Shown here in pieces: positions 1 to 6,549 of a DNA stretch of 7,625 nucleotides. This DNA comes from JBIICS01 sp044238735 (GTDB lineage Bacteria > Bacteroidota > Bacteroidia > UBA4408): positions 1 through 7,625 of the forward strand of contig JBIICS010000134.1 of NCBI GenBank assembly GCA_044238735.1, given 5' to 3'. The position numbers and the translations under genes were made by a program. A model generated the notes under the pieces. That model was given only the letters and a program-made list of their open reading frames with translations. It was not told where the DNA came from and did no database searches. Each line of letters begins with the position of its first letter. Within the stretch, counting starts at the first letter, position 1.

Positions 1-56
1 TTTTATGGCTGTTCTTAAATTAGATTAACCTAAATAAATTTAAGTTAAGAGAACTC

Positions 57-1619
57 TTATTTGGTTTTAGTCATCATAAAAACCAACTCAGATCCTTCTG
101 ATGCCGGAAAGTTAAGTCCGTCCAAAGGTCTAACTATTGTATTATATCCGGGTGATTCTATAATTATTTTATAGTGCTTATTTGGATTAACTAAAAAGAT
201 AAATCTCCCGTTTTTAGAATTATTACTATAGATACCACTAACGGTACGGCCCTCTTCTTCTAATACAGTAATTTTTGCGGCAACCGGAATTTTATCGCTA
301 CCCTCTTCCGTTATTCTTCCAGTCAAAACTTCAGTAGTTTGATTAGCTCCCTTAAAATTAACCTGATAAATATCGTAAGAACCATAAGAATCTTTTCTTT
401 TTCCGGCTATATATCCACGCTTACCATCGGTAGATAAAACAAAGAAAATATCATCATCTGTAGTATTAATAGGATATCCCAGATTAGAGGGTTCCGACCA
501 AAAATCATTATCGTTTAAAACAGAATAGTATACATCGTATCCACCAATGGTATTGTGACCTTTAGATGAAAAGTACAATGTTTTTCCATCGGGGTGTATA
601 AATGGAGCGTCCTCATCAAAAGGAGTATTAATACTAGGCCCTAAATTAATAGGTTTGCCCCACTGGCCATCGGGCAGCAATCTGGACATATACAAATCTT
701 TCCCCCCTTGTCCGCCTTCGCGATTACTGGAAAAATACATTGTTTGATTATCCATTGTAATGCAGGCACTGGTTTCAACAGAATTCGAATTAATGTTTTC
801 GTTCAGTTTTTGTGGTTCGGACCATACATTATTTAAATGGTTGCATACATAAAGATCGCCATCGTATTTATTTGGTTGAGTGCGGTATAGTAATAAATTT
901 TGCCCATCTGGACTTAAGCCTGTAGAGGCATCGTTTGTATGGGTATTTACGGGAGCTCCAATGTTTCGGGCTTTAGTCCACTTTTTATTTTCTTTATCGG
1001 CAACATAAATATCCTCGAAATAATTACCCAGTTCATCTTTTTTACCTCCGGTTGTTTCACTTCTTCGCGAAGTAAAAACTAAGATGTTTTCGTCTGCACT
1101 GATAAGCGGGGCATAATCGGCGAACTCGCTATTAATTTCGGGGCCTAAATTGGTTACGGTAGAGGTAATTGGATTTTTAATAGCCTCTTTGGCATATTTA
1201 GCCAATTCAATCTCACGCAAAACAACACCCGAAGTAAAGGGATGACTACCACTAATGTTTAGATAATGGCGAAATGCGTTTATCTCGTCATCAAAACGTT
1301 CCAGCAAGTGAAATACTTTACCTTGATAATAATAGGCCTCCGGCTCATTTTTTGAGGCGGCAATGTTTAAATAATAAAGTATTTGATCGGAGGATTGTTT
1401 AAGATGATACATGCAAGCCCCAACGTGAAGTGAGTATTTAGCGTTTGTGGAATCGTGATTAAATAATTCGAGGTAAAGATTAAGTGAGGTGTAATAATCA
1501 CCAATACTGTAATAGCCATCGGCCTGATACTCTTTTTCTTTAATCTTTTTTTGAGCGAAAGAATTCTGATAGCCAAACATCAATAAAACCATTATGAACT
1601 GCATAGCAATTTTACTCAT
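57..1619 (-). CDS. Exported TPR/PD40 beta-propeller protein, PorE-like without OmpA domain
   Basis: Predicted exported envelope protein of unknown exact role. From the chosen start (520 aa) there is a signal peptide at residues 1-22 ending N-S-F-A before Gln, with no lipobox Cys. Residues about 31-130 are helical and TPR-like (GDYYTSLNLYLEL, EAYYYQGKVFHLLERFDDEI). Residues about 150-425 carry PD40/WD40-like propeller blades with the recurring 'DG..LYFSS....GG.D.Y' pattern (MYFSSNREGGQGGKDLYMS, LYFSSKGHNTIGGYDVYYS). The last ~90 residues look like a carboxypeptidase-regulatory-like beta sandwich (LTGRITEE...). PorE of the type IX secretion system has this order followed by an OmpA peptidoglycan-binding domain, which is absent here; a second in-frame TAA follows the stop closely. 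An upstream in-frame ATG at 1661 would add 14 residues, but the ATG at 1619 puts a normal short n-region before the hydrophobic core, so I prefer it. A scaffold or cell-surface accessory role is inference. Confidence 0.85.
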   Translation of the reverse strand: MSKIAMQFIMVLLMFGYQNSFAQKKIKEKEYQADGYYSIGDYYTSLNLYLELFNHDSTNAKYSLHVGACMYHLKQSSDQILYYLNIAASKNEPEAYYYQGKVFHLLERFDDEINAFRHYLNISGSHPFTSGVVLREIELAKYAKEAIKNPITSTVTNLGPEINSEFADYAPLISADENILVFTSRRSETTGGKKDELGNYFEDIYVADKENKKWTKARNIGAPVNTHTNDASTGLSPDGQNLLLYRTQPNKYDGDLYVCNHLNNVWSEPQKLNENINSNSVETSACITMDNQTMYFSSNREGGQGGKDLYMSRLLPDGQWGKPINLGPSINTPFDEDAPFIHPDGKTLYFSSKGHNTIGGYDVYYSVLNDNDFWSEPSNLGYPINTTDDDIFFVLSTDGKRGYIAGKRKDSYGSYDIYQVNFKGANQTTEVLTGRITEEGSDKIPVAAKITVLEEEGRTVSGIYSNNSKNGRFIFLVNPNKHYKIIIESPGYNTIVRPLDGLNFPASEGSELVFMMTKTK

Positions 1620-1792
1620 TCTTAATGTTTTAAATGTATTGCGATAAAAGATATTACACATACTCTATGGACCAAGATACACTTTAAGTTCTAATAAATT
1701 TAATGAAAATACCCATTTATTAAATGAAGTTTGGAATAATTTTAAAAATAACCTAAACAATTACTGCGAACCACGTGTTTTAAAATTAAAAG
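1620..1792. promoter_or_regulatory. Divergent intergenic region between the PD40 gene and the SRPBCC gene
   Basis: This AT-rich stretch must carry the start signals of two divergent genes: the PD40 protein on the minus strand and the SRPBCC/TIGR03643 pair on the plus strand. I found no exact TAnnTTTG box on either strand and no strong inverted repeat. The first 42 bases next to the PD40 gene would be coding if its ATG at 1661 were used instead. No individual element is assigned. Confidence 0.4.
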
Positions 1793-2254
1793 ATGTTCTA
1801 CAGATTAGAAAGAAGCCAAAAATTAAAAATTAGCTTGGATAAAGCTTGGGAGTTTTTTAGCTCGCCAAAAAATTTAAAAGAAATTACTCCGGAATATATG
1901 GGATTTGATATTACCCTTAAAACAGAAGAAAAGATGTATCCTGGGCAAATAATCACATACATAGTTAGGCCAGTAATGGGTATTCCATTAAAATGGATGA
2001 CAGAAATTACGCACGTAAAAGACAAAGAATATTTTGTTGATGAGCAACGTTTTGGTCCGTACAGTCTATGGCATCATAAACATTTTTTTAAGGAAACTTC
2101 GGAAGGTGTTGAGATGATTGATATTGTTGATTATAAGATACCCTTTGGCTGGTTGGGAACTATCGCGCATTACTTCTTTATCAGAAAAAAGCTGGAGGAG
2201 ATTTTTAACTATCGTTATACAAAACTAGAAAAGCTCTTTAATGAAAACGTTTAG
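1793..2254 (+). CDS. SRPBCC (START/Bet v1-like) family protein
   Basis: Small soluble protein of 153 aa with no signal peptide or membrane span. It has the layout of SRPBCC helix-grip proteins: an N-terminal strand then a short helix with 'DKAWEFFSSPKNLKEITPE', a run of antiparallel strands (about residues 38-120, including PGQIITYIVRPVMGIPLKWMTEI and FGPYSLWHHKHFFKE), and a long C-terminal helix (about 125-150, FFIRKKLEEIFNYRYTKLEKLF). This fold forms a hydrophobic pocket for a ligand; the ligand of this subfamily is not known to me. The length is typical of single-domain members. The stop lies inside the next gene (14-bp overlap), so the two are almost certainly co-transcribed and translationally coupled. 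Related bacterial proteins are sometimes labelled 'cell division inhibitor', a name I would not trust. Confidence 0.85.
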   Translation: MFYRLERSQKLKISLDKAWEFFSSPKNLKEITPEYMGFDITLKTEEKMYPGQIITYIVRPVMGIPLKWMTEITHVKDKEYFVDEQRFGPYSLWHHKHFFKETSEGVEMIDIVDYKIPFGWLGTIAHYFFIRKKLEEIFNYRYTKLEKLFNENV

Positions 2255-2516
2255 CGTTGAGGAAAAAGACAGAATTATTGAAATGTGCTGGGAAGACCGC
2301 ACACCCTTTGAGGCTATTGAATTTCAATTTGGATTAAAGCCTAATGAAGTAATAAACTTTATGCGATTGAACAGTAAACCTTCATCATTTAAGAGATGGA
2401 GAAGAAGAACCAATGGCAGAAAAACCAAGCATGCTAACAAAGCCCCAATCGATTTGCTTCGCTTTAAATGTGCACTTCAAAAAAACATAAGTCTAAACCG
2501 AATTTCTAAAAGATAG
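2241..2516 (+). CDS. TIGR03643/DUF2805 family small basic protein
   Basis: Protein of 91 aa recognised as the TIGR03643 (DUF2805) family by its N-terminal half, 'EMCWEDRTPFEAIEFQFGL' followed by 'EVINFMR' and 'SSFKRWRRRTNGRKTKH', and by a C-terminus 'RFKCALQ...ISLNRISKR' of the kind seen in full-length members. The first part looks like a small helix-turn-helix-type helical unit and the middle is strongly basic (KRWRRRTNGRKTKH), so nucleic-acid binding is possible but unproven. Function is unknown. The start codon lies 14 bp inside the preceding SRPBCC gene in another frame, which supports translational coupling. From memory, members of this family often occur near cryptochrome/photolyase genes together with SRPBCC proteins; none is present in this window. 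Confidence 0.85.
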   Translation: MKTFSVEEKDRIIEMCWEDRTPFEAIEFQFGLKPNEVINFMRLNSKPSSFKRWRRRTNGRKTKHANKAPIDLLRFKCALQKNISLNRISKR

Positions 2517-2523
2517 TAATGGC

Positions 2524-2559
2524 TTAGTAATTAAATCATTTTAATTTTTCCCTTACTAA
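2524..2559. terminator. Possible terminator between convergent genes
   Basis: The 19-bp gap between the convergent TIGR03643 and YeeE/YedE genes lies in a region of nested inverted repeats. AATTAAA (2529-2535) pairs with TTTAATT (2540-2546) around a TCAT loop, and TTAGTAA (2524-2530) is the exact reverse complement of TTACTAA (2553-2559). A short T run follows the inner stem on the plus strand. The stems are almost purely A/T and therefore weak, so this is a tentative call; it would serve the plus-strand pair best. Confidence 0.3.
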
Positions 2560-3042
2560 ACCATACACCCAAGTGCCGGCAACAGCAGATAAAAGAGTTA
2601 TAATAGTGGCAACAGAACCATATCCAATTAATGCATAAAGTGGTCCGGGGCAGGCGCCCGTTAAAGCCCATCCAATGCCAAATATTAAACCGCCAATTAT
2701 TTGTCCTTTGTGAAATGGTTTTACGGGAAGTTTAATAGTTTCACCAGCCATCGTTTTTACATTAAACTTCTTGATTAAATAAACCGAGAGCATGCCCACC
2801 ATTACAGCACTTCCAATTACACCGAACATTTGAAAGGACTGAAATCTAAACATCTCCTGAATTCTGAACCAGGATATAATTTCGGCTTTTACAAATAAGA
2901 TTCCAAATAAAACACCTACAACCAGATATTTTAAATTATCGGAAGCGTTCTCTTTTAATTTAGATTCGTTAAGCGCCATCGCATCTTGAGATCTTACTTC
3001 AAACTCATCACTATATTTTAGTTCTGTCTTTTCCATGGCCAT
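2536..3042 (-). CDS. YeeE/YedE transporter, C-terminal half (DUF6691-type)
   Basis: Inner-membrane protein of 168 aa corresponding to the second half of YeeE/YedE sulfur-compound transporters. A polar N-terminal stretch (1-36) precedes about four hydrophobic segments (about 37-56, 70-90, 114-130, 138-160). The diagnostic motif is 'GIGWALTGACPGPLYALIGYG' around residues 122-142, with Cys131 in the conserved G-A-C-P-G-P loop. In the thiosulfate importer TsuA/YeeE, conserved cysteines in such re-entrant loops handle the substrate, so thiosulfate or a related sulfur species is the likely cargo; that is inference by family. The ATG directly abuts the stop codon of the upstream partner, so the two are coupled. 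Met3 is an alternative start. The 36-residue polar leader seems long for this family, but the frame is open and the spacing fits. No rhodanese or TusA gene is adjacent to confirm the substrate. Confidence 0.88.
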   Translation of the reverse strand: MAMEKTELKYSDEFEVRSQDAMALNESKLKENASDNLKYLVVGVLFGILFVKAEIISWFRIQEMFRFQSFQMFGVIGSAVMVGMLSVYLIKKFNVKTMAGETIKLPVKPFHKGQIIGGLIFGIGWALTGACPGPLYALIGYGSVATIITLLSAVAGTWVYGLVREKLK

Positions 3043-3606
3043 TTATAATTTTAACAGTAGGGGTAATAAAAAATTAGCTGCTATTATTCCGCCCAGCATG
3101 AAGCAAATTGTGGCAATTAGCGAACTTAACTGTAATGAAGACAATCCCATAATAGAATGTCCGGAAGTACATCCGCCGGCATAACGAGTTCCAAAACCAA
3201 CCATAAAACCACCAACCACCATTAAAAAGAAACCCTTAAGCGAAAGCAGGTTATTAAAGCTAAACAAATCCATTGGGATTAAAGAATTAAAATCATGGAT
3301 CCCGTATTGATTAAGCTCGTTTATTAACTGGGGATTTAATTGAATGGGATTGGGATTTTTTAAAAAGAGAAAAGAAATTAATCCACCAATAAATATTCCT
3401 AAAACAAAAAACAGGTTCCATAATTCATTTTTCCAATTGTATTTAAAAAAAGGGATATTAGCTGGCAAACAGGCCGCACATATATGGCGTAACGAAGATG
3501 AAATACCAAATGTTTTATTACCTAGTATTAATAGGACTGGAACTGTAAGACCGATAAGTGGTCCTGCAACATACCATGGCCAGGGCCCCGATAAAATTTC
3601 AATCAT
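3043..3606 (-). CDS. YeeE/YedE thiosulfate-type transporter, N-terminal half
   Basis: Inner-membrane protein of 187 aa, the first half of a YeeE/YedE transporter. Hydrophobic segments lie at about 11-29, 62-82, 122-138 and 160-185. Two family loops are visible: 'SSSLRHICAACLP' (residues 36-48, Cys43 and Cys46) and 'GFGTRYAGGCTSGHSI' (137-152, Cys146 in the G-G-C-T-S-G-H motif). Together with Cys131 of the downstream partner these give the conserved cysteine set expected for passing a thiosulfate-like substrate through the pore, as known for TsuA. It needs the partner gene, whose ATG starts on the base after this TAA. A separate promoter candidate lies 25 bp upstream, so the pair need not depend on the pitA transcript. 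Substrate assignment is by homology only; export or import of another sulfur compound is possible. Confidence 0.88.
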   Translation of the reverse strand: MIEILSGPWPWYVAGPLIGLTVPVLLILGNKTFGISSSLRHICAACLPANIPFFKYNWKNELWNLFFVLGIFIGGLISFLFLKNPNPIQLNPQLINELNQYGIHDFNSLIPMDLFSFNNLLSLKGFFLMVVGGFMVGFGTRYAGGCTSGHSIMGLSSLQLSSLIATICFMLGGIIAANFLLPLLLKL

Positions 3607-3631
3607 TAGTTTTAAGTTATAATTACTTATC

Positions 3632-3639
3632 CAAAGATA
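3632..3639 (-). promoter_or_regulatory. Bacteroidota -7 promoter box for the YeeE/YedE pair
   Basis: On the minus strand this reads TATCTTTG, an exact match to the Bacteroidota -7 consensus TAnnTTTG. It ends 25 bp before the start codon of the first YeeE/YedE gene, a usual distance. A good -33 TTTG is not evident at the expected spacing upstream; only T-rich sequence is there. It is the only exact TAnnTTTG box I found in the larger intergenic gaps of the window. Confidence 0.5.
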
Positions 3640-3710
3640 GATGCTAAATCTCTATTAAAAGATAAATTAAACTAAAAAATTAAACGGAACAGAATTGAAC
3701 GCTGAAAAAA

Positions 3711-5117
3711 CTAAACCATTAAGGCTCTGAACAGCCAAAATAAACCAAAAGCCAAAGACATACAAACCGGTAAAGTAAGTAACCAGGCCAAGAGTATATT
3801 ACGTATTGTTTTAGGTTGAAGATTTTTTAGGCCTTTACCCGAAACCATTGCACCGGCAATACCCGAAGAAAGAACGTGAGTAGTGCTAACCGGCAATCCT
3901 AACCAAGTAGATAGACCAATGGTACTGGAAGCCACTACCTCGGCTGAAAATCCTTGAGCATAACTCATGTGTGTTTTACCAATCTTCTCTCCTATTGTTC
4001 TAACTATTCGCTTCCAGCCTATCATAGTACCAATACCAATAGAAAGAGAAATCATAACCAATACCCAAAACGGAGAGTAATCGGTTATTTTTTTACATGA
4101 TTTCAATTCCTTTTTCAACTCGGCAGACTCTTCCTTGGATAAATTTAATTTTCCCTTTTCGAGTAGTTTTTCGAAACCTTTAGCAGAGGAAACGATATTC
4201 TTTCTTACTTTAAATCTGTCAGCCTCTTTTATCTCGAAAACTGTAGAAGAGTTTCCAATTAAAGATTTAGCCTCAATAACTTTTTTCTTAGACTTTAAAA
4301 ACGAGGCCAACTCTTTATCCTTTAAGGAAGTAGTATCAATTTTATTAATAATTAACTCCACTTTAGTAAGACTCTCGCTAATAGCTGAAGTATTTACAGA
4401 TTGATCCAATGCAAAGTAACCGGGGATAATTGCAATTAATATAATCATCACCAAACCTACCCCTTTTTGACCATCGTTAGAACCATGGAAAAAGCTAACC
4501 AATGTACATGTAATGATCAACAAAATTCGCATTACCAATGGAGGAGGAGAATCTCTATTGGGCTCATCAAATAACTTTTTATTTTTAATATTTTTAGCCA
4601 AAGCAGCCATAAGTAAAAGTGAAACACTAAAACCAAACACAGGAGAAATTAAAAGTGACAATCCAATATCGCCAGCTTTAGCCCAATTTACACCTTCATG
4701 TGTTGGATTTTCGGGCATCAAAGAAAAAGCAAGACCAACGCCTAAAATTGATCCAATTAGGGTATGAGAACTGGATGCGGGTAACCCTACATACCAGGTA
4801 GCAAGGTTCCAGATAATAGCAGATATAATAAGTGAAAGCACCATGGCTATAGAGAGGTAAACACTTTGATCGGCTAGAGCTTCCATAGGGAGTAAGTTAA
4901 CAATACCCATTGCTACTGCAATACCTCCTGCAAAAACACCTGTAAAGTTGCAAATACCCGACCAAACCACAGCAACAACAGGCTTTAAGGAGTTGGTATA
5001 TATTACGGTAGCCACCGCATTAGCCGTATCGTGAAAGCCGTTTACAAATTCAAATGCACATGCAAAAACCAGACAAAGTACCAGTAAAATTGCGAGAGTA
5101 GATTCTAATCCGAACAT
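3711..5117 (-). CDS. pitA: PitA-type low-affinity inorganic phosphate symporter
   Basis: Inner-membrane phosphate transporter of the PiT family, 468 aa (E. coli PitA is about 499). It imports phosphate, probably as a metal-phosphate complex, with protons. The two inverted halves show their signature motifs: 'NGFHDTANAV' (26-35) with 'GLPASSSHT' (111-119), and 'HGSNDGQKG' (211-219) with 'GLPVSTTHV' (407-415). The segment 'IGIGTMIGWKRI' and 'TIGEKIGKTHMSYAQGFSAE' (about 360-393) closely follows E. coli PitA. A hydrophilic, Lys/Glu-rich region of ~110 residues (239-348) interrupts the membrane part; PitA has one at the same place, so it is a family trait and not an odd insertion. The gene follows the porin by 53 bp on the same strand, with a TTAACAT tandem repeat in between, which suggests phosphate control. 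No DUF47/PhoU-like partner gene is adjacent. The ATG at 5117 gives a normal first membrane segment. Confidence 0.93.
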   Translation of the reverse strand: MFGLESTLAILLVLCLVFACAFEFVNGFHDTANAVATVIYTNSLKPVVAVVWSGICNFTGVFAGGIAVAMGIVNLLPMEALADQSVYLSIAMVLSLIISAIIWNLATWYVGLPASSSHTLIGSILGVGLAFSLMPENPTHEGVNWAKAGDIGLSLLISPVFGFSVSLLLMAALAKNIKNKKLFDEPNRDSPPPLVMRILLIITCTLVSFFHGSNDGQKGVGLVMIILIAIIPGYFALDQSVNTSAISESLTKVELIINKIDTTSLKDKELASFLKSKKKVIEAKSLIGNSSTVFEIKEADRFKVRKNIVSSAKGFEKLLEKGKLNLSKEESAELKKELKSCKKITDYSPFWVLVMISLSIGIGTMIGWKRIVRTIGEKIGKTHMSYAQGFSAEVVASSTIGLSTWLGLPVSTTHVLSSGIAGAMVSGKGLKNLQPKTIRNILLAWLLTLPVCMSLAFGLFWLFRALMV

Positions 5118-5156
5118 ATTATTTTTTTATAAAAGTAAGTTTAATCAAAGGGACTA

Positions 5157-5174
5157 ATGTTAACTTAATGTTAA
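5157..5174 (-). promoter_or_regulatory. Candidate Pho box upstream of pitA
   Basis: On the minus strand the sequence is TTAACAT-TAAG-TTAACAT, a perfect 7-bp direct repeat with an 11-bp period. It overlaps the porin stop codon (5171-5173) and ends 39 bp before the pitA start. The geometry is that of tandem half-sites for PhoB/PhoP-family response regulators, and it matches the Bacillus PhoP form TTAACA-N5-TTAACA. The position suggests pitA can be controlled apart from the porin. No exact TAnnTTTG box follows it, so activator or repressor action cannot be told. Confidence 0.6.
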
Positions 5175-6349
5175 ATTCCCAATTCTATCTGGAAGGCTAC
5201 AAAAAGGTTTTCCTTATCAGCAGCACCGCTAATTCCCATTGTATTTTGATAACCAGCATTAAGTTGAATCTTAGTAGTGTGATGATTTAAATATTTATTT
5301 ATTCCAATTGTGTAATTTTCAATCCGGTGGTCTAGTTTTTTTAAAACTGCGGTTGGGGTAATATAAGTGTAACGAGCAGCAATTTCATAATTATTTTTAA
5401 AACAATAACTCACGCTAACGTTTGCCCCCTCTCCTTCATATATTCGCCGTGTAGCTCCTTTCGGATCTACTGTAATAGGATTTGAAGTATTTCGGCTCAT
5501 GTATTCTCCCATACTACAAAAACCTTTGTATTTAAATATATAATCCAGAAACCAATAATTCATGTTGCGAGGTTGATAAAGATCCAGGCCTAAAGTAGAT
5601 GCTTGCCGCACTGAATTTTCGTGATGAGAATAACCACCAGCTAATGATAATTTTGGGGTTTCTTCGCGTTCTAAATCTCCTCCAAAATAATCTCCTCCGT
5701 TTGTAAATAATCCAAATGGCAATAATTCTACCCGGGAGGTGTATGCTAAACCAGCATCAGAAGAATTTGAGTTACGGCCTTCGCCTGAAGAAACAGCTCC
5801 TTTAAGTATATAAACAAAATTACCTAAATGATTTTGATAGGTAGGGAAGATTCCAAAATCGCGATCAATATTAAAGGTAGCATTTGCATTAGACCTGTCT
5901 ATAAACTGCAAAGAACCTGAAGAGAATACCCGTTCTCTATTTCCCGGTAACTTTGTTTGACCAAAACCTATATTAAAAAATTTAGTAAATTGATAATACA
6001 CTACTGCATCGCGAACAACATTAGGAGAATTATTATTAATACCATTATCACGTACATTCCAATCCATATCACCTCTGGAGAATGATAACTGTATTTTATA
6101 TGTTAGCTTTGGAGTTACAGCAAAACCTTCCAGGCGAAGCCTTAATCGTCTCACTCTGGCTTCAATAGAACTAGCCGAAAAATCATTAGTAGAAACTGTA
6201 TTGTACCAAGCCCTACTTTGGACTCTAAAGCGAAAATTCACACTAAACAAACTGTCTTTATGAGTATATAAAATACCGTTTTTGGGAGTTTTGGCAAGAG
6301 CTAGACTTGCATTTATGATGATTAGCATGCCTAAAATCGTTTTTTTCAT
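5171..6349 (-). CDS. Phosphate-selective porin O/P family outer-membrane protein
   Basis: Outer-membrane beta-barrel porin of 392 aa, OprO/OprP (Porin_O_P) family, likely letting phosphate or polyphosphate into the periplasm. A signal peptide covers residues 1-19 (Lys-Lys then a hydrophobic core ending S-L-A-L-A). The mature protein opens with 'FSVNFRFRVQSRAWYN' and the arginine-rich strand 'SSIEARVRRLRLRLEGF' followed by 'KLTYKIQLSFSRGDMDW', a pattern typical of the family's first strands. Alternating polar/hydrophobic strands with aromatic girdles run to the end; the last strand is 'NLFVAFQIELGI', ending in Ile and not the more usual Phe/Trp/Tyr. Family members can differ in anion preference, so phosphate is supported mainly by the neighbour pitA, 53 bp downstream on the same strand, and by the TTAACAT repeats flanking the gene. 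The pair gives outer- and inner-membrane steps of one uptake route. Confidence 0.88.
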   Translation of the reverse strand: MKKTILGMLIIINASLALAKTPKNGILYTHKDSLFSVNFRFRVQSRAWYNTVSTNDFSASSIEARVRRLRLRLEGFAVTPKLTYKIQLSFSRGDMDWNVRDNGINNNSPNVVRDAVVYYQFTKFFNIGFGQTKLPGNRERVFSSGSLQFIDRSNANATFNIDRDFGIFPTYQNHLGNFVYILKGAVSSGEGRNSNSSDAGLAYTSRVELLPFGLFTNGGDYFGGDLEREETPKLSLAGGYSHHENSVRQASTLGLDLYQPRNMNYWFLDYIFKYKGFCSMGEYMSRNTSNPITVDPKGATRRIYEGEGANVSVSYCFKNNYEIAARYTYITPTAVLKKLDHRIENYTIGINKYLNHHTTKIQLNAGYQNTMGISGAADKENLFVAFQIELGI

Positions 6350-6374
6350 TGTAAATTATTTGTAAAATTTTGTG

Positions 6375-6407
6375 CAAAAATGAATTATAATTTGAAACTT
6401 AAACAAA
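6375..6407 (-). promoter_or_regulatory. Weak promoter candidate for the porin
   Basis: On the minus strand a TTTG (6407-6404) is followed after 21 bp by CATTTTTG (6382-6375), which differs from the Bacteroidota -7 consensus TAnnTTTG at its first base. The -7 box ends 25 bp before the porin ATG, the same distance as in the YeeE/YedE pair. The TTAACAT-type repeat lies 5 bp upstream of the -33 element, where an activator would contact RNA polymerase. AT-richness makes chance matches easy, so confidence is modest. Confidence 0.35.
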
Positions 6408-6412
6408 ATATT

Positions 6413-6430
6413 ATGTTAAAATTATATTAA
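6413..6430 (-). promoter_or_regulatory. Candidate Pho box upstream of the porin
   Basis: On the minus strand this reads TTAATAT-AATT-TTAACAT, two 7-bp direct half-sites with an 11-bp period and one mismatch between them. It points toward the porin and lies 63 bp before its start codon, just upstream of the weak promoter candidate. Spacing and half-site match the perfect copies before pitA and on the murF side. Confidence 0.5.
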
Positions 6431-6446
6431 GCTATACTAGATTTAC

Positions 6447-6464
6447 TTAACATTATTTTAACAT
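6447..6464 (+). promoter_or_regulatory. Candidate Pho box facing murF
   Basis: On the plus strand this reads TTAACAT-TATT-TTAACAT, a perfect direct repeat with an 11-bp period. It is head to head with the porin-facing copy, 16 bp away. It lies 85 bp upstream of the murF start. It may control murF, or may add to regulator binding for the porin; the sequence does not decide. No exact TAnnTTTG promoter box is visible between it and murF. Confidence 0.5.
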
Positions 6465-6549
6465 TGAATAAACTAATATAAGTTGAAAACTATGCTGAAC
6501 ATTAAAAAAGGCGCTTTAAAAGATGACTAATTTTAGAGAAAAGTAGTCC

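Noticed and set aside
46..59. Inverted repeat TAAGAG-AA-CTCTTA overlapping the PD40 gene stop codon
   Set aside because: A loop of 2 bases is too short for the full stem, no T run follows on the minus strand, and it is A/T-rich; not convincing as a terminator.
1620..1661. Longer N-terminus for the PD40 protein starting at 1661
   Set aside because: It would place 14 polar residues with several charges before an already complete signal peptide; the ATG at 1619 fits export better.
3344..3622. Plus-strand open frame opposite the first YeeE/YedE gene, and similar antisense frames over the PD40, SRPBCC and pitA genes
   Set aside because: They lie opposite well-supported genes, show no family motif, and have low-complexity translations typical of shadow frames.
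3704..3736. GGCT...AGCC hairpin near the pitA 3' end with a T run after the stop codon (minus strand)
   Set aside because: The stem is only 4 bp, lies inside the coding sequence, and is separated from the T run by more than a dozen bases, unlike an intrinsic terminator.
3818..4423. Hydrophilic ~110-residue region within PitA considered as a novel inserted domain
   Set aside because: E. coli PitA carries a similar hydrophilic region at the same place after HGANDGQKG, so it is a normal trait of the PitA subgroup.
3711..6349. Porin-pitA pair as a new transport system
   Set aside because: Both proteins belong to known phosphate transport families; only the regulatory sites around them appear unusual.
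6492..6530. Short plus-strand ORF of 12 codons (MLNIKKGALKDD) just before murF
   Set aside because: A leader peptide is conceivable, but length, content and lack of a ribosome-binding site give no support; an ORF this size is expected by chance.
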